Notes under the pieces: generated by a model
What the model saw: the letters and a program-made list of their open reading frames with translations, nothing else
Databases searched by the model: none
What the model was told of the DNA's origin: nothing
Program-made: the position numbers and the translations under genes
Shown: positions 1 through 11,798 of the stretch, piece by piece
How the letters are laid out: every line of letters starts with the position of its first letter
Numbering within the stretch: position 1 is the stretch's first letter
Assembly: GCA_030411725.1 (NCBI GenBank)
Contig: MU839828.1
Span: 1,302,001 to 1,366,000, forward strand
Source: Echria macrotheca
Lineage: Eukaryota; Ascomycota; Sordariomycetes; Sordariales; Schizotheciaceae
DNA: 64,000 bases
Reading direction: 5' to 3'

Positions 1-2322
1 GGGGTATCCGGAGATAGCAAGAAAGGGGCTAAAAGTGATCAAGGTGCAGCGGAGGACAACCAGGCCAAAGATCCCGAGCCTGACATGGACTGGGACCCAT
101 CGGTGGTTGTCGATGAGGAAGCCGAGATTCAACGAAGACGTCGTCTACGACAGGAAGCGCTGAAAAGAGCGGCTGGAAACAGTGCTCTGCCGCCCACGGT
201 CCTAGCTATACAGGAGAGTGAGACCCGTGTTTCCACTCCGGCGTCAACGAGACATACCACACCCGGCCCGCAAAAGACGGAGGCGAACACTCCCCAGTCG
301 AGTAAGATCTACGATTCCCCATCGCGACACGTGCTAATGATTGACCTTGCAGATGATGCTTCGACGCCAGCGCTGTCACCCGCCCAAGTGCAGAATGCCA
401 TGTCACCCGCTGCGCTCAACTTCTCAGATGAACAGGATCTCATCAAGTCGCACGGCGATGTAAAACCGGATGAGGAGGATGGTCCCTTGGCTGCTGACTA
501 CGACCCAACTGCTGACATGAGAGAAGACGAACGCCGGGACGGACTCCGGTATGGGAATGTTGGCCTTCACGGGGAAGCCAGACGCCCGTCTGTCGATATG
601 GAAGTTGCCCCCACCATCGAGATGGAGGAAGCGCCGCTCCAAAAAGAGACCACCGAGGAAGACGAATTTGACATGTTTGCGGATGACCTCGACGACAAGT
701 TCAGCGCTCCTGTTCCTTCCAAGACCGGTCGTGTCGCAGATCTTCCGCAGGGCGGCGCTGGTGGAGGCAACCTTGACGGTGACGACAAGGATGGCTATTA
801 CAAGATTCGACCGGGAGAAGTCCTTGACGGCCGCTATCAGATCTCGACGACCCTGGGCCGGGGCATGTTCTCTGGTGTGGCTCGTGCGGTTGATCTGACG
901 ACAAGGGAGCCGGTCGCCATCAAGATGATGCGTAACAACGATGCTTTGCGGAAGGGAGGCTACACTGAGATTGCCATCCTGCAGAAGCTCAACTCGGCCG
1001 ATCCGGAAGGCAAGAAACACATCGTGAAATTCGAAAGGGCGTTCGAGTTCAAGGGACATCTGTGCATGGTCTTTGAGAATCTAAGCTTGAATCTCCGAGA
1101 GGTGCTGAAGAAATTCGGCAACAACATCGGCATCAACCTGAACGCAACAAGGGCTTATGCTTACCAGATCTTCCTCGCTCTCGGCCATATGCGCAAGTGC
1201 AGCATCATCCACGCCGATTTGAAACCTGACAACATCCTGGTACGTCTGCCCCGGCCAACAGAAGATGAGGTTGCTAATGGTCTCTAGGTAAACGAGGGCC
1301 GGAACGTACTGAAGATCTGCGACTTGGGCACCGCAATCGACCGATCGGACGCAGCGACGGCGTCGACCGAGATTACCCCGTATCTGGTCAGTCGATTCTA
1401 TCGGGCACCCGAGATCATCTTGGGCATGCCGTACGACTACGCCATTGACATGTGGTCGATTGGCTGCACCCTCTATGAGCTCTACACAGGCAAGATCCTC
1501 TTTACGGGCGACAGCAATAACCAGATGCTCAAGAACATCATGGAGATCCGCGGCAAGCTCAGCGCGAAGCTGTACCGGCGCGGTCAATTGTCGGGCTTGC
1601 ACTTTGATGAAGTGGGAAACTTTGTGAGTGTTGAAAGGGACAAGATACTCGGAAAGGTAAGTTGCCAGCGGCGGGCAGAACCCGAACCCTTTTGTTTCTA
1701 TAATAAGCGTGGTCTTTTTTTATTTTTGGCGGCTGGCGGGCGGTCTTAGTCGCCAGGTGTTGCGGTCGTCTTCCCCGCGGCCGTCTGGTCCGGGCAATCC
1801 CTATCCACCAGCGATCAAGGTGCCGCACAACTGCGTACGCTGCCCTGGAACCATTATGCCGAGCTGGATAATCCTCCGAGCTGCATAGAAGGGTCTCGAT
1901 GGATGATGGGTGAGCTCGGAGCCGCGCGCTTGACGGGGAGTGAGCCTTCGCGGTCGAGACCGCCAACGTCTTTGCTTCTTTTTTTCCGCTTCCACAATTC
2001 CTTTTCTTCCTTCCCGTGCTTACCCAAACCCACGCCCCCATCGTGGCTTCCAAATATACGTATCTGCGGGTCGGAACAAGACTAACTGTGGCTCCAGCCG
2101 ACGGTGCGAACACTAGCTACTGTGAAGCCGACCCGAGATCTGCGTACGCGCCTCTTGGCCGCATCGAGCGGCCTCAGCGACGTCGAGACCAGGGAACTGA
2201 ACCACTTTGTCGACCTCCTGGAGCGTTGTTTGGCTCTTAATCCCGAAAAGCGGCTCACGCCGTCGGACGCACTCCGACACCCCTTCTTCACGCACAGGGC
2301 ACCAGGATCGTCACGTTACTAG
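1..2322 (+). CDS. prp4: PRP4-type spliceosomal serine/threonine kinase (5' partial)
   Basis: This is a dual-specificity-like kinase of the PRP4 family, which in fungi and animals phosphorylates U4/U6.U5 tri-snRNP proteins during pre-mRNA splicing. The frame is open from base 1, so the 5' end lies outside the window. Exons are <1-1239, 1288-1656 and 2098-2322, all phase 0, giving 610 visible residues. An acidic, charged N-terminal region precedes a kinase domain that begins near residue 276. Visible motifs are the Gly loop LGRGMFSGV, the VAIK lysine (about residue 308), HADLKPDN in place of HRD, DLG in place of DFG, and TPYLVSRFYRAPEI with SIGCTLYELYTGKILF. HAD and the SRFYRAPE segment are hallmarks of PRP4. 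The first intron is 48 nt. The second is 441 nt, long for this genome, and ends with an ACTAAC branch at 2081-2086. The family call is secure; the second intron rests on frame closure and homology to the PRP4 C-terminus. Confidence 0.93.
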
Positions 2323-2817
2323 GAAGATAGATGGTGGCGCAGACGGGTGTGGGCATATTGGCCCCCAAGGGTTTCGGGATAGATGCAAGTCCTCCGATCA
2401 GCTGCGCATTACGCGTTGTAAGCGCTAGTCGATTGGGCAACAGATGCGGGTATCCCCCTCCCCCTCGTTCTCGTGGTGCGATGGCGCGCGGAGGGGGATG
2501 GAATGGATGACGAGTCATGACCAAGAGGTGGGGGAGGCAGGTCGGATTAGAATAGATGCAAGAGAGCAGCAGCTGGTAGAGAAATGACATGGTGCATACA
2601 TGCCCGGGTATGGAGATTGGTATCGGTTGGATTAGTAGAGCGCATGGCAGGTTGTCTGTCGCGACATGTCGCAAAGGCAATGCTTAGCGAGGCTTGTCTG
2701 TGTTGGTGATTTCGTGCGTGCAGTGTGGTGTTGTGGTCAGTGTAGTGCAGTTATGTCCTCTGTACCGGTGCATGTTCATGTTGGTGTTCAGTGTGTGGTC
2801 AGGCAGTGCCTGCCATT

Positions 2818-2852
2818 GGGATGGATGGATGGATGGATGGGTGGATGGATGG
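2818..2852. repeat. GGAT tetranucleotide microsatellite
   Basis: Near-perfect tandem GGAT units with one GGGT interruption, in the 3' flank of the PRP4 gene. Confidence 0.9.
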
Positions 2853-3136
2853 CGATGGGATTTACTGTGAGACGTGCTCTACAACCGTAAGAGACTTTTA
2901 CAACGCTGCTTCTTCTTCTTGATGGGAGATGGCAAGTCTTGGAGGTTGGACGTGTGGCTATGGCCATGTCTGGTCTGTGGCCTCCTCTCTCTCTCTCTGT
3001 GTGTGTATCTGTATCTGTGTCTGTCTGTTTGGTATCTTGTATGCTATTTTCTTTCTTCTTATCCTCTGTCTTGGACTTTTGATGTTATGGATTCGGTTTG
3101 TTCTGCGTGGTTGTGTTTGTGTTTTTTTCTATGACT

Positions 3137-3169
3137 TCTCCTCTCTCTCTCTCTCTCTTTCTCTCTCTT
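3137..3169. repeat. CT dinucleotide microsatellite
   Basis: A tandem CT run interrupted by a single TTT, within T-rich DNA downstream of PRP4. Confidence 0.9.
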
Positions 3170-5139
3170 ATGCTTGTGTACCTAAACCGTAGTCTGGTAG
3201 TTTAGGATGTAGATGTGGATGTAGATGGGTGGTTCTGCCTGTCTGATGTTGTATTTGGTCTTTTTTTGCGCAGTCCTTTTTTGACTTTGTTTATTTTAGA
3301 GATTTACATGTTATGTGTGCAATGTGGTGCTGACTGGCTGGCTGGCTGGCTGATCATGTCTGTCCCCCTGTCTGAGATGATCTGGTTCATTTCTGAGAGT
3401 CTTACTTTGTTTTTGTCTGAGATGGGGGTAGGGGGATTTTGATGGGCTCTCTTTTTGGGGGGGAGATCGAGGTTTGGGGGTGAACTTTTTCTTGTCTCGG
3501 GTATTCCGGTATGGGTTTTACTTGGATTATCTTTGGTTGCTCACCGGTGTTGTTTAATTTTCTTCGGGGAGGCTTATTCCTCGCTCGTCTGCTGTGAAGT
3601 TTCTCTTTTTAACAGGCGGTGGGTGGGTGGTTTAGTCTGTCCCTAAGGGTGTTTGTTGACTTGACGCCTGTGGTCGATGGGCTGTGTGTGCATGTGAGGA
3701 TTGGAGTGACTGGTTCGCCCTGTGATATTGGGATGAATGTGGCGTAGACCAACCCAAGAAGCTGTTCCATGGCGGGCAGCTTTCTCTCATCAATCAGTTC
3801 ATGTTACTATGTTTACACGGCCGACATGTTGGTGGATGTCCAGCTGGGATCATCATTTAGCCCGACTTAACCCCGGCGCTTGTTGAGGGATTGTATGTAA
3901 ATTAGTCCAGTCTGTCAGAACCATCAGCGCCGATACAGAATTACCTCTGGAGAGTGCGAGTCCATCCAACCTGGGAAACAAGGCTGTGTGTCCTCTGAGG
4001 GGGCTAGCTGGCTGGCAGCGGCTGTATGGCACAGCACAGCTCTCCTGGGTTGGAGGGTTCATCCCCCGATGGATGCCACCTCTTCAGACAGTATATTATT
4101 CTCTGCACATTTGCGGCGAAAATCACCTTGTCAGGCGGGCGTGGCTAGGTACCTAGGTTGGTTACTGGAGATGGGAGAGGTTGGTGAGCTAAGGTGAGTC
4201 CGCCTGTCCCTCCCCATCCCTTCTCTGTGCGACCAAACCCCATCCACGAGGAAACACCAACCTCGGGCCAAGGGTTCGTCTGTTTGACATTTGTGACATG
4301 GCTGTGATGGTATAGCGGTGTGGATGGGTTGCCACCTCCCACCTCATCTAAATCGTCGGTGACCTGTCGACGTGGACGAACCACTGGGGAACGACAACAA
4401 CAACGGCCCCGGACCAACACGGAGGGAAAGAGAGAGTGGCGATGCGCTCGGGATGGCCGGTTCTCTCTGTTTCTCTTGGTCTCTTTATCGGTCATCGTCG
4501 TTCCGTAACACTGCTGAGCTAGTCGATCAACCAAAACCCTTCCTGTCGTGACCCGATGTTGTGCAGCGACAAACCCAATCTGCCTTGCTTGGATCAGCCT
4601 CGAACTTGTCCTTGTTGAAGAAACACGACAGACAGACTGACTGTGAGTGTTTATTCTTCTTTCTGGTGCAACAGAAACGGCGGAAATCCAATGTTACAGG
4701 TTGTCTGACGCTGAGCAACTTGCAAGTCCCGCTGTCGTGCAAGTCCAGGTTCGAGTGGGCGAGACCGGGTCACGGGGGAGGGAGACACAAGGGACGAAAG
4801 AACGGGCAAGCTGGGAATGTCTTTTGGGACTGAGCTAGGTACACCGTACTCTGCTGAGGCGTTTTGAGCTGATCACTCTGTTGTTGTCTGTCTGTCTTGG
4901 TGATATCTACCGGAAGCATGGCCTTTTCGATGCGGCCAGCCTCGGGTAGGTGGCTGGCCACGACCCTTCCTGGCGCTTAAAAAGGCGAACCAGGAGCCAG
5001 ATGGTTTACTTGCGGTTAATCCTTTATGCCTCAGAAGCGGTAGGGGCGACCTATTTTAGGTAGGCAGCGTTCGAGACGCCTGGCTCTCGATTCGGCCGGC
5101 GACGTACCGTCGGCCTGCTAGCAAAAGTAGGCAAGCTCT

Positions 5140-5400
5140 AAGAGCACTATGTGAGGTGTCTCAGGTGCTCCTTGTGAGTGTCGATGAAGAGGATATCGTC
5201 GATATACGCTCTGTCTAAGCCGCCGCGCTTACTGAAGATGGTGTCTGCAAGAAAGCCAACCCCGTAAGAGCTGTCATCGGCGACATCATCTTCAGCAACA
5301 CTCAAGAAGAACATGTAAAACATCTCGAGATAGTGTCCACCCCTGGTGACCTCCCTTCCTTCGGGTCACTGTAATTGAGCATGGCATCAGTAGAGAGAAC
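5140..5400 (-). pseudogene. Ty3/gypsy-like reverse transcriptase relic
   Basis: On the minus strand, 5152-5216 encodes AYIDDILFIDTHKEHLRHL followed by a stop. This closely resembles the gypsy-type reverse transcriptase motif [VA]Y-[LI]-DDIL...EEHLRHL, in which the two aspartates are catalytic. The open stretch reaches upstream to about 5330 and is then broken by stops and frame changes. No LTRs, integrase or RNase H could be recognised. I infer a short, decayed remnant of an LTR retrotransposon. A chance match is possible because only about 20 residues align well. Confidence 0.45.
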
Positions 5401-8400
5401 CCACGACAGCATATCGAAAACAGGTGCTGTGCTTCCAAGCACCGGCTGAACGCTCCGACGGAAAATTCCAACATCAACCCGTAAGAACCAGAGAGATCGA
5501 TTTCGTAGCAAAGCCACCCGCAGACTGCCTTCCAGCCATGACATATCGCGGCCTCAAGAGTCTAACGACTGGGGAACGTCGTCCGCCTCGTTCCACGCCA
5601 TTCGGAAGCCACCAACATGTCTTTACGCAGAGGTTCATGTAATGACACCCCCCTTTTCCCCTAGCGCGCCATGTTTACTTTTCTTCTCTACCAATCCACC
5701 ACACAGCCACCGTATGACCATGTCACCACCAGAGAAAAAGAGAGCGAGCGCCCCGGGAGTTATGAAACCCAACATCCCGATTGTGCTGCGGCATCCCGCT
5801 CCAGTCTGCCGCCTGGCTGAACCCTGAGTGGACTCTCGTCGTCAGCCAGAGAGGCTGGGGGCTGGATCGGTCCACAGACATATGCTGCCAGCGGCGGCGA
5901 GGTTCAGATCTGGTAAGACAGCATCGTGCCCCGACTTGCCCACACACACACACACCGTGTTACCATACCTGCGAGAAATAGGTGGAGTGTGGAAAGAGGA
6001 GTTCATGCGCCGCCACCTTGCTTCCATCCGTAACCCCATCTAACTCCCACGAACGCGGTTGCTGAGTTGCTCCCTGGGCTGTTGGCAGCCAGTGACAGCT
6101 TGGTGGGCCACGCGGTGTCCAGGATTATGTGGTCCGGTCATCTAGAATTACTTGGTACTACGTTGGAGCTCCGTCTCGGAGTGCTATCGGTCTCCATAGC
6201 CCAAGAGTTTTCTCGTCGACGGGGGAAATCTCCATCATGACATATTCACAAGCGTCACCATGACGCCGCTCTATCTCCCCCTCACCACGAGACTTCCGGT
6301 GGGGGGAATCGCTACTGAGAAAGGGCATCTAGTGATCGCCCGCTGCGATGTGCTGACAGCCGGACGCAAAACTCGTGATATCTCCGGCCGCTGTCAAGGG
6401 GACGTCGTCGACGGATATCCAAAAACCTCCAGTCAGACACTGGAAAAATAGATGAAATGGTACCCGCCGGAAATCGCTGCGTCACATCGCCGGCGCCAAT
6501 CCTGTCAAAGGAGACTAGATACCATAGTTCGCATGCGGCGGGTGGCCAAGGGCTCGTTGGTGTCCTTTGCAATATATTCACATGCCCTTTGGCCCCCCTT
6601 GTCTCAACCAAATACGTTAATATCGGGCGCACAAATCGTATATTGCGACACGCGATGACTCGGCATTGCCTGGACGCCCCAAAGGACCCTCGAAAACCCT
6701 AGATAGATTGCTCTTGCATCGCCATTTCAACCGGCCTCTCGGATGCCCGGTTCGCGATGGAGTGCACATCTCTACAACCAGCCAAGCGAACGGCCCCCAC
6801 CCACACGCCTGACATCATGTAGGTGCCGACATGCTGGACGTCCGGAGTTCTCCGCCGCCGCGGAGCTGCTGCTGACGTCGGATCACCGTGGTGTTGTTTG
6901 TATCGGCAAGTGATATGCTTCTGCTATCATCAACCAGACTCCGTCGTCGTCTGGATATGCGACCTCATGACTCGGTTGTCCACGGTGGTTGGACAGTGGC
7001 ATGGTCAGCGCTAGGGATCCGGCATCTGCGGAGGCTCAGGTCCGTCGGCAGCCGCGTGAGGCCGGACCAGGTTTCGGGCGGCGGGTGCCGGAGACTTGCA
7101 TGCGGATGGCACCGGACTCCTCCTGATTGATCAATTGGACCCTCGTCTGTGCCCATGACGTCCCGCCAGTGATAATCGACGCTCTGATGCCATCTCTGGC
7201 GAGTCTCCCTCGCTGCTCGCTTCGCCCGCCGTGGTTTCGGCCGGGTTTCCCTCAGGACCCTTGGATCGCAGACTGCGACGGCCAAGCTCGCGATGGCAGC
7301 AGCGGCCGATAATGCCACACGTCTCTCTGCCTGGTAATTCCACCTTTGCCGTGCTTGTTCTGTTTTAGGTGCCATGGGGCGCAGGGGTGGCATTGACGCT
7401 GTGAATCATGATCGTCGCGCCAGGTTTTGTTCGCACCGTCCCAGCGTTTGAAATGCGTTTGCGGGAGCCACAGACTCAACACCAATTGACAACCGGCGAT
7501 CGACCCCAGAATCCCATAAAGCCGTTTGGGAAATGGCTCGAGCTTCAGCCTTGGGGGTCCGCCACACTACCGGGGTGCCGTCTTGGCGGTCGACTTGCGA
7601 GCTGCCGCCGCCGCGGCCATCGTCGACTCAAGTCCAACCTCCCTCAGTCGTCCATCCGGCGGCTCTGCGGGCTGCCACTCAGCACCGGAGCCATTCAAAC
7701 GAGTCCCTAATTCGAAGCGTTGCATCCGCCATGTGTGTTGTTATTCTCGGCGTCGCAGCAGGTCCGCGAGTTATTGCAGGCCCTGGAGCCAAACATCAAG
7801 GCGGCCTGGTCACGGACGTTCCAACCCAGTGAGTGACAGGGTCCCGCCGAGTGATCCCAGTCCCGTCTCCCGCATCGTCGCGGTGCACGGCTGCTGCAGC
7901 CCGCACGGATCGAATCCAAACCGAGGTCAGAATAGCAACTGGTGTCAATGGAGCATTGGCAATGCCCTCGCAAAGCCATGATCTGCGGAAGCATTCTGCA
8001 AAAGCTTCTCGGGCGCTTCCCTTCGGCCCTGGGTGTCAGGCCGTTTCGAGGCATCCAGTCACAGACTCACAAGAGTGTGATGGCTCTCCCGAGCCTCCCA
8101 GTTGGGTATTCGCCAAGGGGTATCGCCGCTGCGAGCACACCGTTCTTTCGGTCCCATCACGCGCAGCATCGGCTCCAAGGAGGGCCGATATGTGTCCTGG
8201 TTGGCTGGCGGGGGGCTTCGAGAAGGCTGGAGATCCCGTGGCACCCGTGGCCCATGGAATGCTTCAGCCGGGCCAGCACTGACCAGCAACTCTTCCCGGC
8301 GTGCCAGGCCGCCAATAGTTTGTTTTACTCGTAGTTGACTTCGCAGTGACTCGACGCCACAACGCCCGGCCGCAAGGTAACGCCGAACTCACAGACAGCC

Positions 8401-11400
8401 GTTTGCGCATCACATGGTGATGGTCGTCAATAGTGGCTTCGCTCCCCAGACCAAACCGGCCCGACGGGCAGGTCTGAAGTGAACCCTGGACTGGGGGAAT
8501 CACTGACGCCTCGGTGGCCTTCGACTCCTTCCTCGCGGCCCTGGCTGGGGCCGACCGCAGGCCATCGAGATTAGCATCATGGTTGGTCGGCCGCGGGCGG
8601 TCATCCGTCTGCGGCCCCGGCGCCTCGATTTTTGCCCTTAATCTTGAAGCCGAAACGGGTGCAGCAGTCAACAAGGTCGTCGTGTGTGTGTGGGAGTGTT
8701 TACTTGTGAAAGTGGGATGGATAATTCTGGCCAAACGAAGCCCTTGGCGGGGTCTGGCAAGCAATGGCAGGTGGCTGCAGACGACCTGCTCCTTCCTACC
8801 ACTCACTCCATCTCGTTTCACGATTCTTACACGCATGACAGCCCCCCGCGGGAGATTGGCAGCAGGCAGCGGAGCACTAACAGCAACACTCAGGAAGACT
8901 CAGCACTGACGAGAGCGTCCCCTTTCGCGACTGCCGATCCGCTGCCCACCTACACAACGTTAGTCCGCGGCGTAAATGACCCACCACCATTCCGTCACCG
9001 TCCTCGTCCCGCCGCACGGCCGGGCTGGCCTATTGGGTCGCCAGGCCGGTCGGGATGGGAAGCAGGCTGGAGCCGACCCAAACGCTGTTTTTACTTTTCC
9101 TCCGACCCTCCGACCCCCTACCCGCTGTCCGCCCACCCCCAGTGGACCGCGACCAGGGTCGACAGCCTCACTCGCTCGGTCAGACACGGCCTGTCGAATC
9201 GAGAGGCCCCGGTATCATTACGAGGCGCCCGGGATGGTTGGATGGATGGATGTGACGTGGGGCGCCAGAGTTATCTGCGCACAATGCACAAGACTCTCTT
9301 CAAACTGACTCCACCGCCAGTCCACGTTATGCAGGGCGGCATTCTTACGGCCTGACTTCTCAGGCACCGGATCCGGCTGCCACTCAGCGTGCAAGGCAGC
9401 AAACGTTGCACCTGCTGCTCATCAAAACCCACCCACACTGAGACTCTCTCAGGCGGTCCGTGGTAACCACACAACCCTGAACGAGGCTTCTGTTGGTTGT
9501 GATCGCCCTGCAATGAGCAGCAATTTGCTCTTTTTCTGGTTCTGGTCCAACCGAGAGTTCCTGTTTCGTAGTCGAATCCCAGGCTTTGTTATTAGCTGAC
9601 CAAGCGCTACATGTCACCCGGCCGGGCTTCAGTCGGGCCAAGTGCGCGGGCTTGGGAGGTGGCGTTGAAACCATCGACACGTGAGCAGCTTTGCGAAAGA
9701 AGAAAGCTCAACACATGGATGCTCAGCCCACGCTCTGACTGGAACCCGCCGGCGGATCAGTTGAACAACGCCACACCTGGTTTGCGCCCTGGGAATGCTG
9801 CTGAAGGGACCCGACGCCATGCGCTGCCGCATGCCTCGCTCGGATTTTACCCATAGTGCCCAGAGGCAAGTCGCCGAGTTTGTTGAATGGGATCCTGCTG
9901 CAGCGCACTATTGGCCGACGTGAAGGCAAACAATGCCAGCCTGGGAATAGAGTACTGCATCTCACCTCTGCCAGATGCGGCATCACCAAATGGCCAGCCC
10001 TTCTCTCACCTTGCTGCCCGGCAAGCTGATCGACGGAAAGCAAACCCGCACATCAGCCGAGGTAGGATGACGGCGGCGGCCTGCGAGTTTCGAATCACCA
10101 CGATGCTGCAAGCCAATCAATGCGGGTATTACTCGAGCCTTTGAGTGGTGACGGCAGTCGCGGAGATGGATTGTTGCGGCTCCCAGCAGCACGGACAAAA
10201 CCGTGGTGAAATCAACAAAAACGTGCCGTCTTCTTGATACCTATTTTGTCCAAAGGCGGCACTATATTGCTGACCGAAGCGCAGACTATCGGTCGACGGT
10301 CTGCAGTTGTGGGAGCCAAGCAGCATGATGAGCAACAACTTCAACTTTTACCGCCATGGCTATCCCGAGACCCGAGCACGGCATGGACAAGAGGATGCCT
10401 CAGATGCCTATTCGTGCTTGAACAGGAGACAGACGTAACAAAGGACATGTTTCGCCTCTCTCTGCCGACTGTTTCTTGCCCGACAACAGCTGCCAGAAAA
10501 AAATAACAAAAAGCTGCAAGTCACGGGCCGTTCTGAGATTTGCCCGATGAAAAGGGCGCTAGCCTCAACCCATGACCCACTCTTGGGTGTTTGTGGCCGG
10601 CTTGGGAGCAGAGGCGGGCGGCGGGCAGGCGGGGCAACTGGACGGGTCCCACACCTCATCCAGCTGCACTTCGAGTTGGTTGAGCGAGTTTCGATCGGTG
10701 ACTGGATCAGCGGCGGGAATGAGTGGGCCGGTGGGGCAATTAGAGGGGCGTGTCTGCGGCGGCAGTGACACACAGGCGTCTGAGTGGTAGCCCAGGCCCT
10801 GTCCAAGGAAATGCAGTCACAAATCGCTCGCTCTCTTCGCACGATGCATGAGCGCAAAAACCACAGAGGCGTGGGCCCCACCCGGCCATCCACTGAGAAA
10901 CGGGCGGCCACACCACCGTCGGCTGACACCATGCCGGTCTGGGCCTAGCGCGCGACCGCAGATTAAGAATAGGAAGGATGGGACAGGGACAGGGTGTGCT
11001 GTCCGGTGCCCAGGCGAGCAGCGATCCAGCGGGCAGGGGGGTGGGCGACGAGGGACCAAGTCTTGTCTGACTTGGGCAATGGGGCGAGCGCCAGGGCCAA
11101 TCGAGCCACCCAAACCACGCAATTCGCGGGCCCCGCAGGCTGGCTGCTGGTACCCCGGTACCTGCCATTGCTTTGACACACAGAACGGGGCGGCAGAGCG
11201 AGCGACGCTTCTTTGCGTGTGGTTATCGCCGCAGCAAATATCAAGACTCTTGCAGCCCACTTCACGGCATGGCTTGAATACCACCTCCGTCCACCGACGA
11301 TTCTCGACACTCTTTGATCCCTTTTCCCTCTCGCCATCCCCATCATCTCTCTCCTCCACCTCGCCAGGTCGTGGAGTCTGTCCTTTCATCAACAAAAGTC

Positions 11401-11798
11401 GTCCCCTCCACTCGTCCCCGACATGATATTTCTACTTGACCGCCGTTGACACCCAACCACTCCGCGGACCGCCCTTCTCCCACCACCACCATCCAGCAGT
11501 TGACTCGTTCACTCGACGTCACACATCCAGCCAGCCCATTCTTCTACGACCCCGGAGAGCGGATTTCATCCAAGGAATAGTCCTGAAGCCCAGTCCAAAG
11601 CCCGAGGATTCTTTTTTTTCTGTTTGGAACTTAGCCTTGCGCCGTGCCCAACAGGATCCAGTCTTCCTTCTTAACTCTCTTCCTAAGCTTTCGTTTCTTG
11701 TTCTCCCGTTCCGGAGCCCCACTTCGCCGGAAGCCCAGCCGAGCCAAGACCCTTGAGAACGGAGATAGGATTAGGATTCGAGGATCGAGGGCCAGATC
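5401..11798. other. Gene-free tract upstream of the Ran1-like kinase
   Basis: About 6.4 kb with no ORF that reads like protein. The many short frames on both strands are rich in Arg, Ser, Cys and Pro, as expected of non-coding GC-rich DNA. Base composition is not AT-rich, so it is not obviously RIP-mutated. The last 500 bases (about 11290-11800) are pyrimidine-rich and probably include the promoter and 5' leader of the kinase at 11799. A short CA repeat lies at about 5941-5954. Confidence 0.5.

Larger units (their letters stand above)
2323..4990. other. Gene-free tract: PRP4 3' flank with simple repeats
   Basis: No convincing coding region is seen. The segment after the PRP4 stop is T/G-rich. 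It holds a GGAT repeat (about 2818-2852), a CT tract (3137-3169) and a GGCT repeat (about 3336-3352). Short CCTAGGTA-like motifs occur near 4150. Open frames here are short and low in complexity. Confidence 0.6.

Noticed and set aside
8264..8836. A 190-codon minus-strand frame in the gene desert
   Set aside because: Low-complexity Arg/Ser/Thr-rich sequence, no family similarity, and comparable overlapping frames on both strands.
10817..11426. Overlapping 192-codon frames on both strands
   Set aside because: Equal-length frames on opposite strands in GC-rich DNA, with no recognisable domain. Likely chance frames in the upstream region of the kinase gene.
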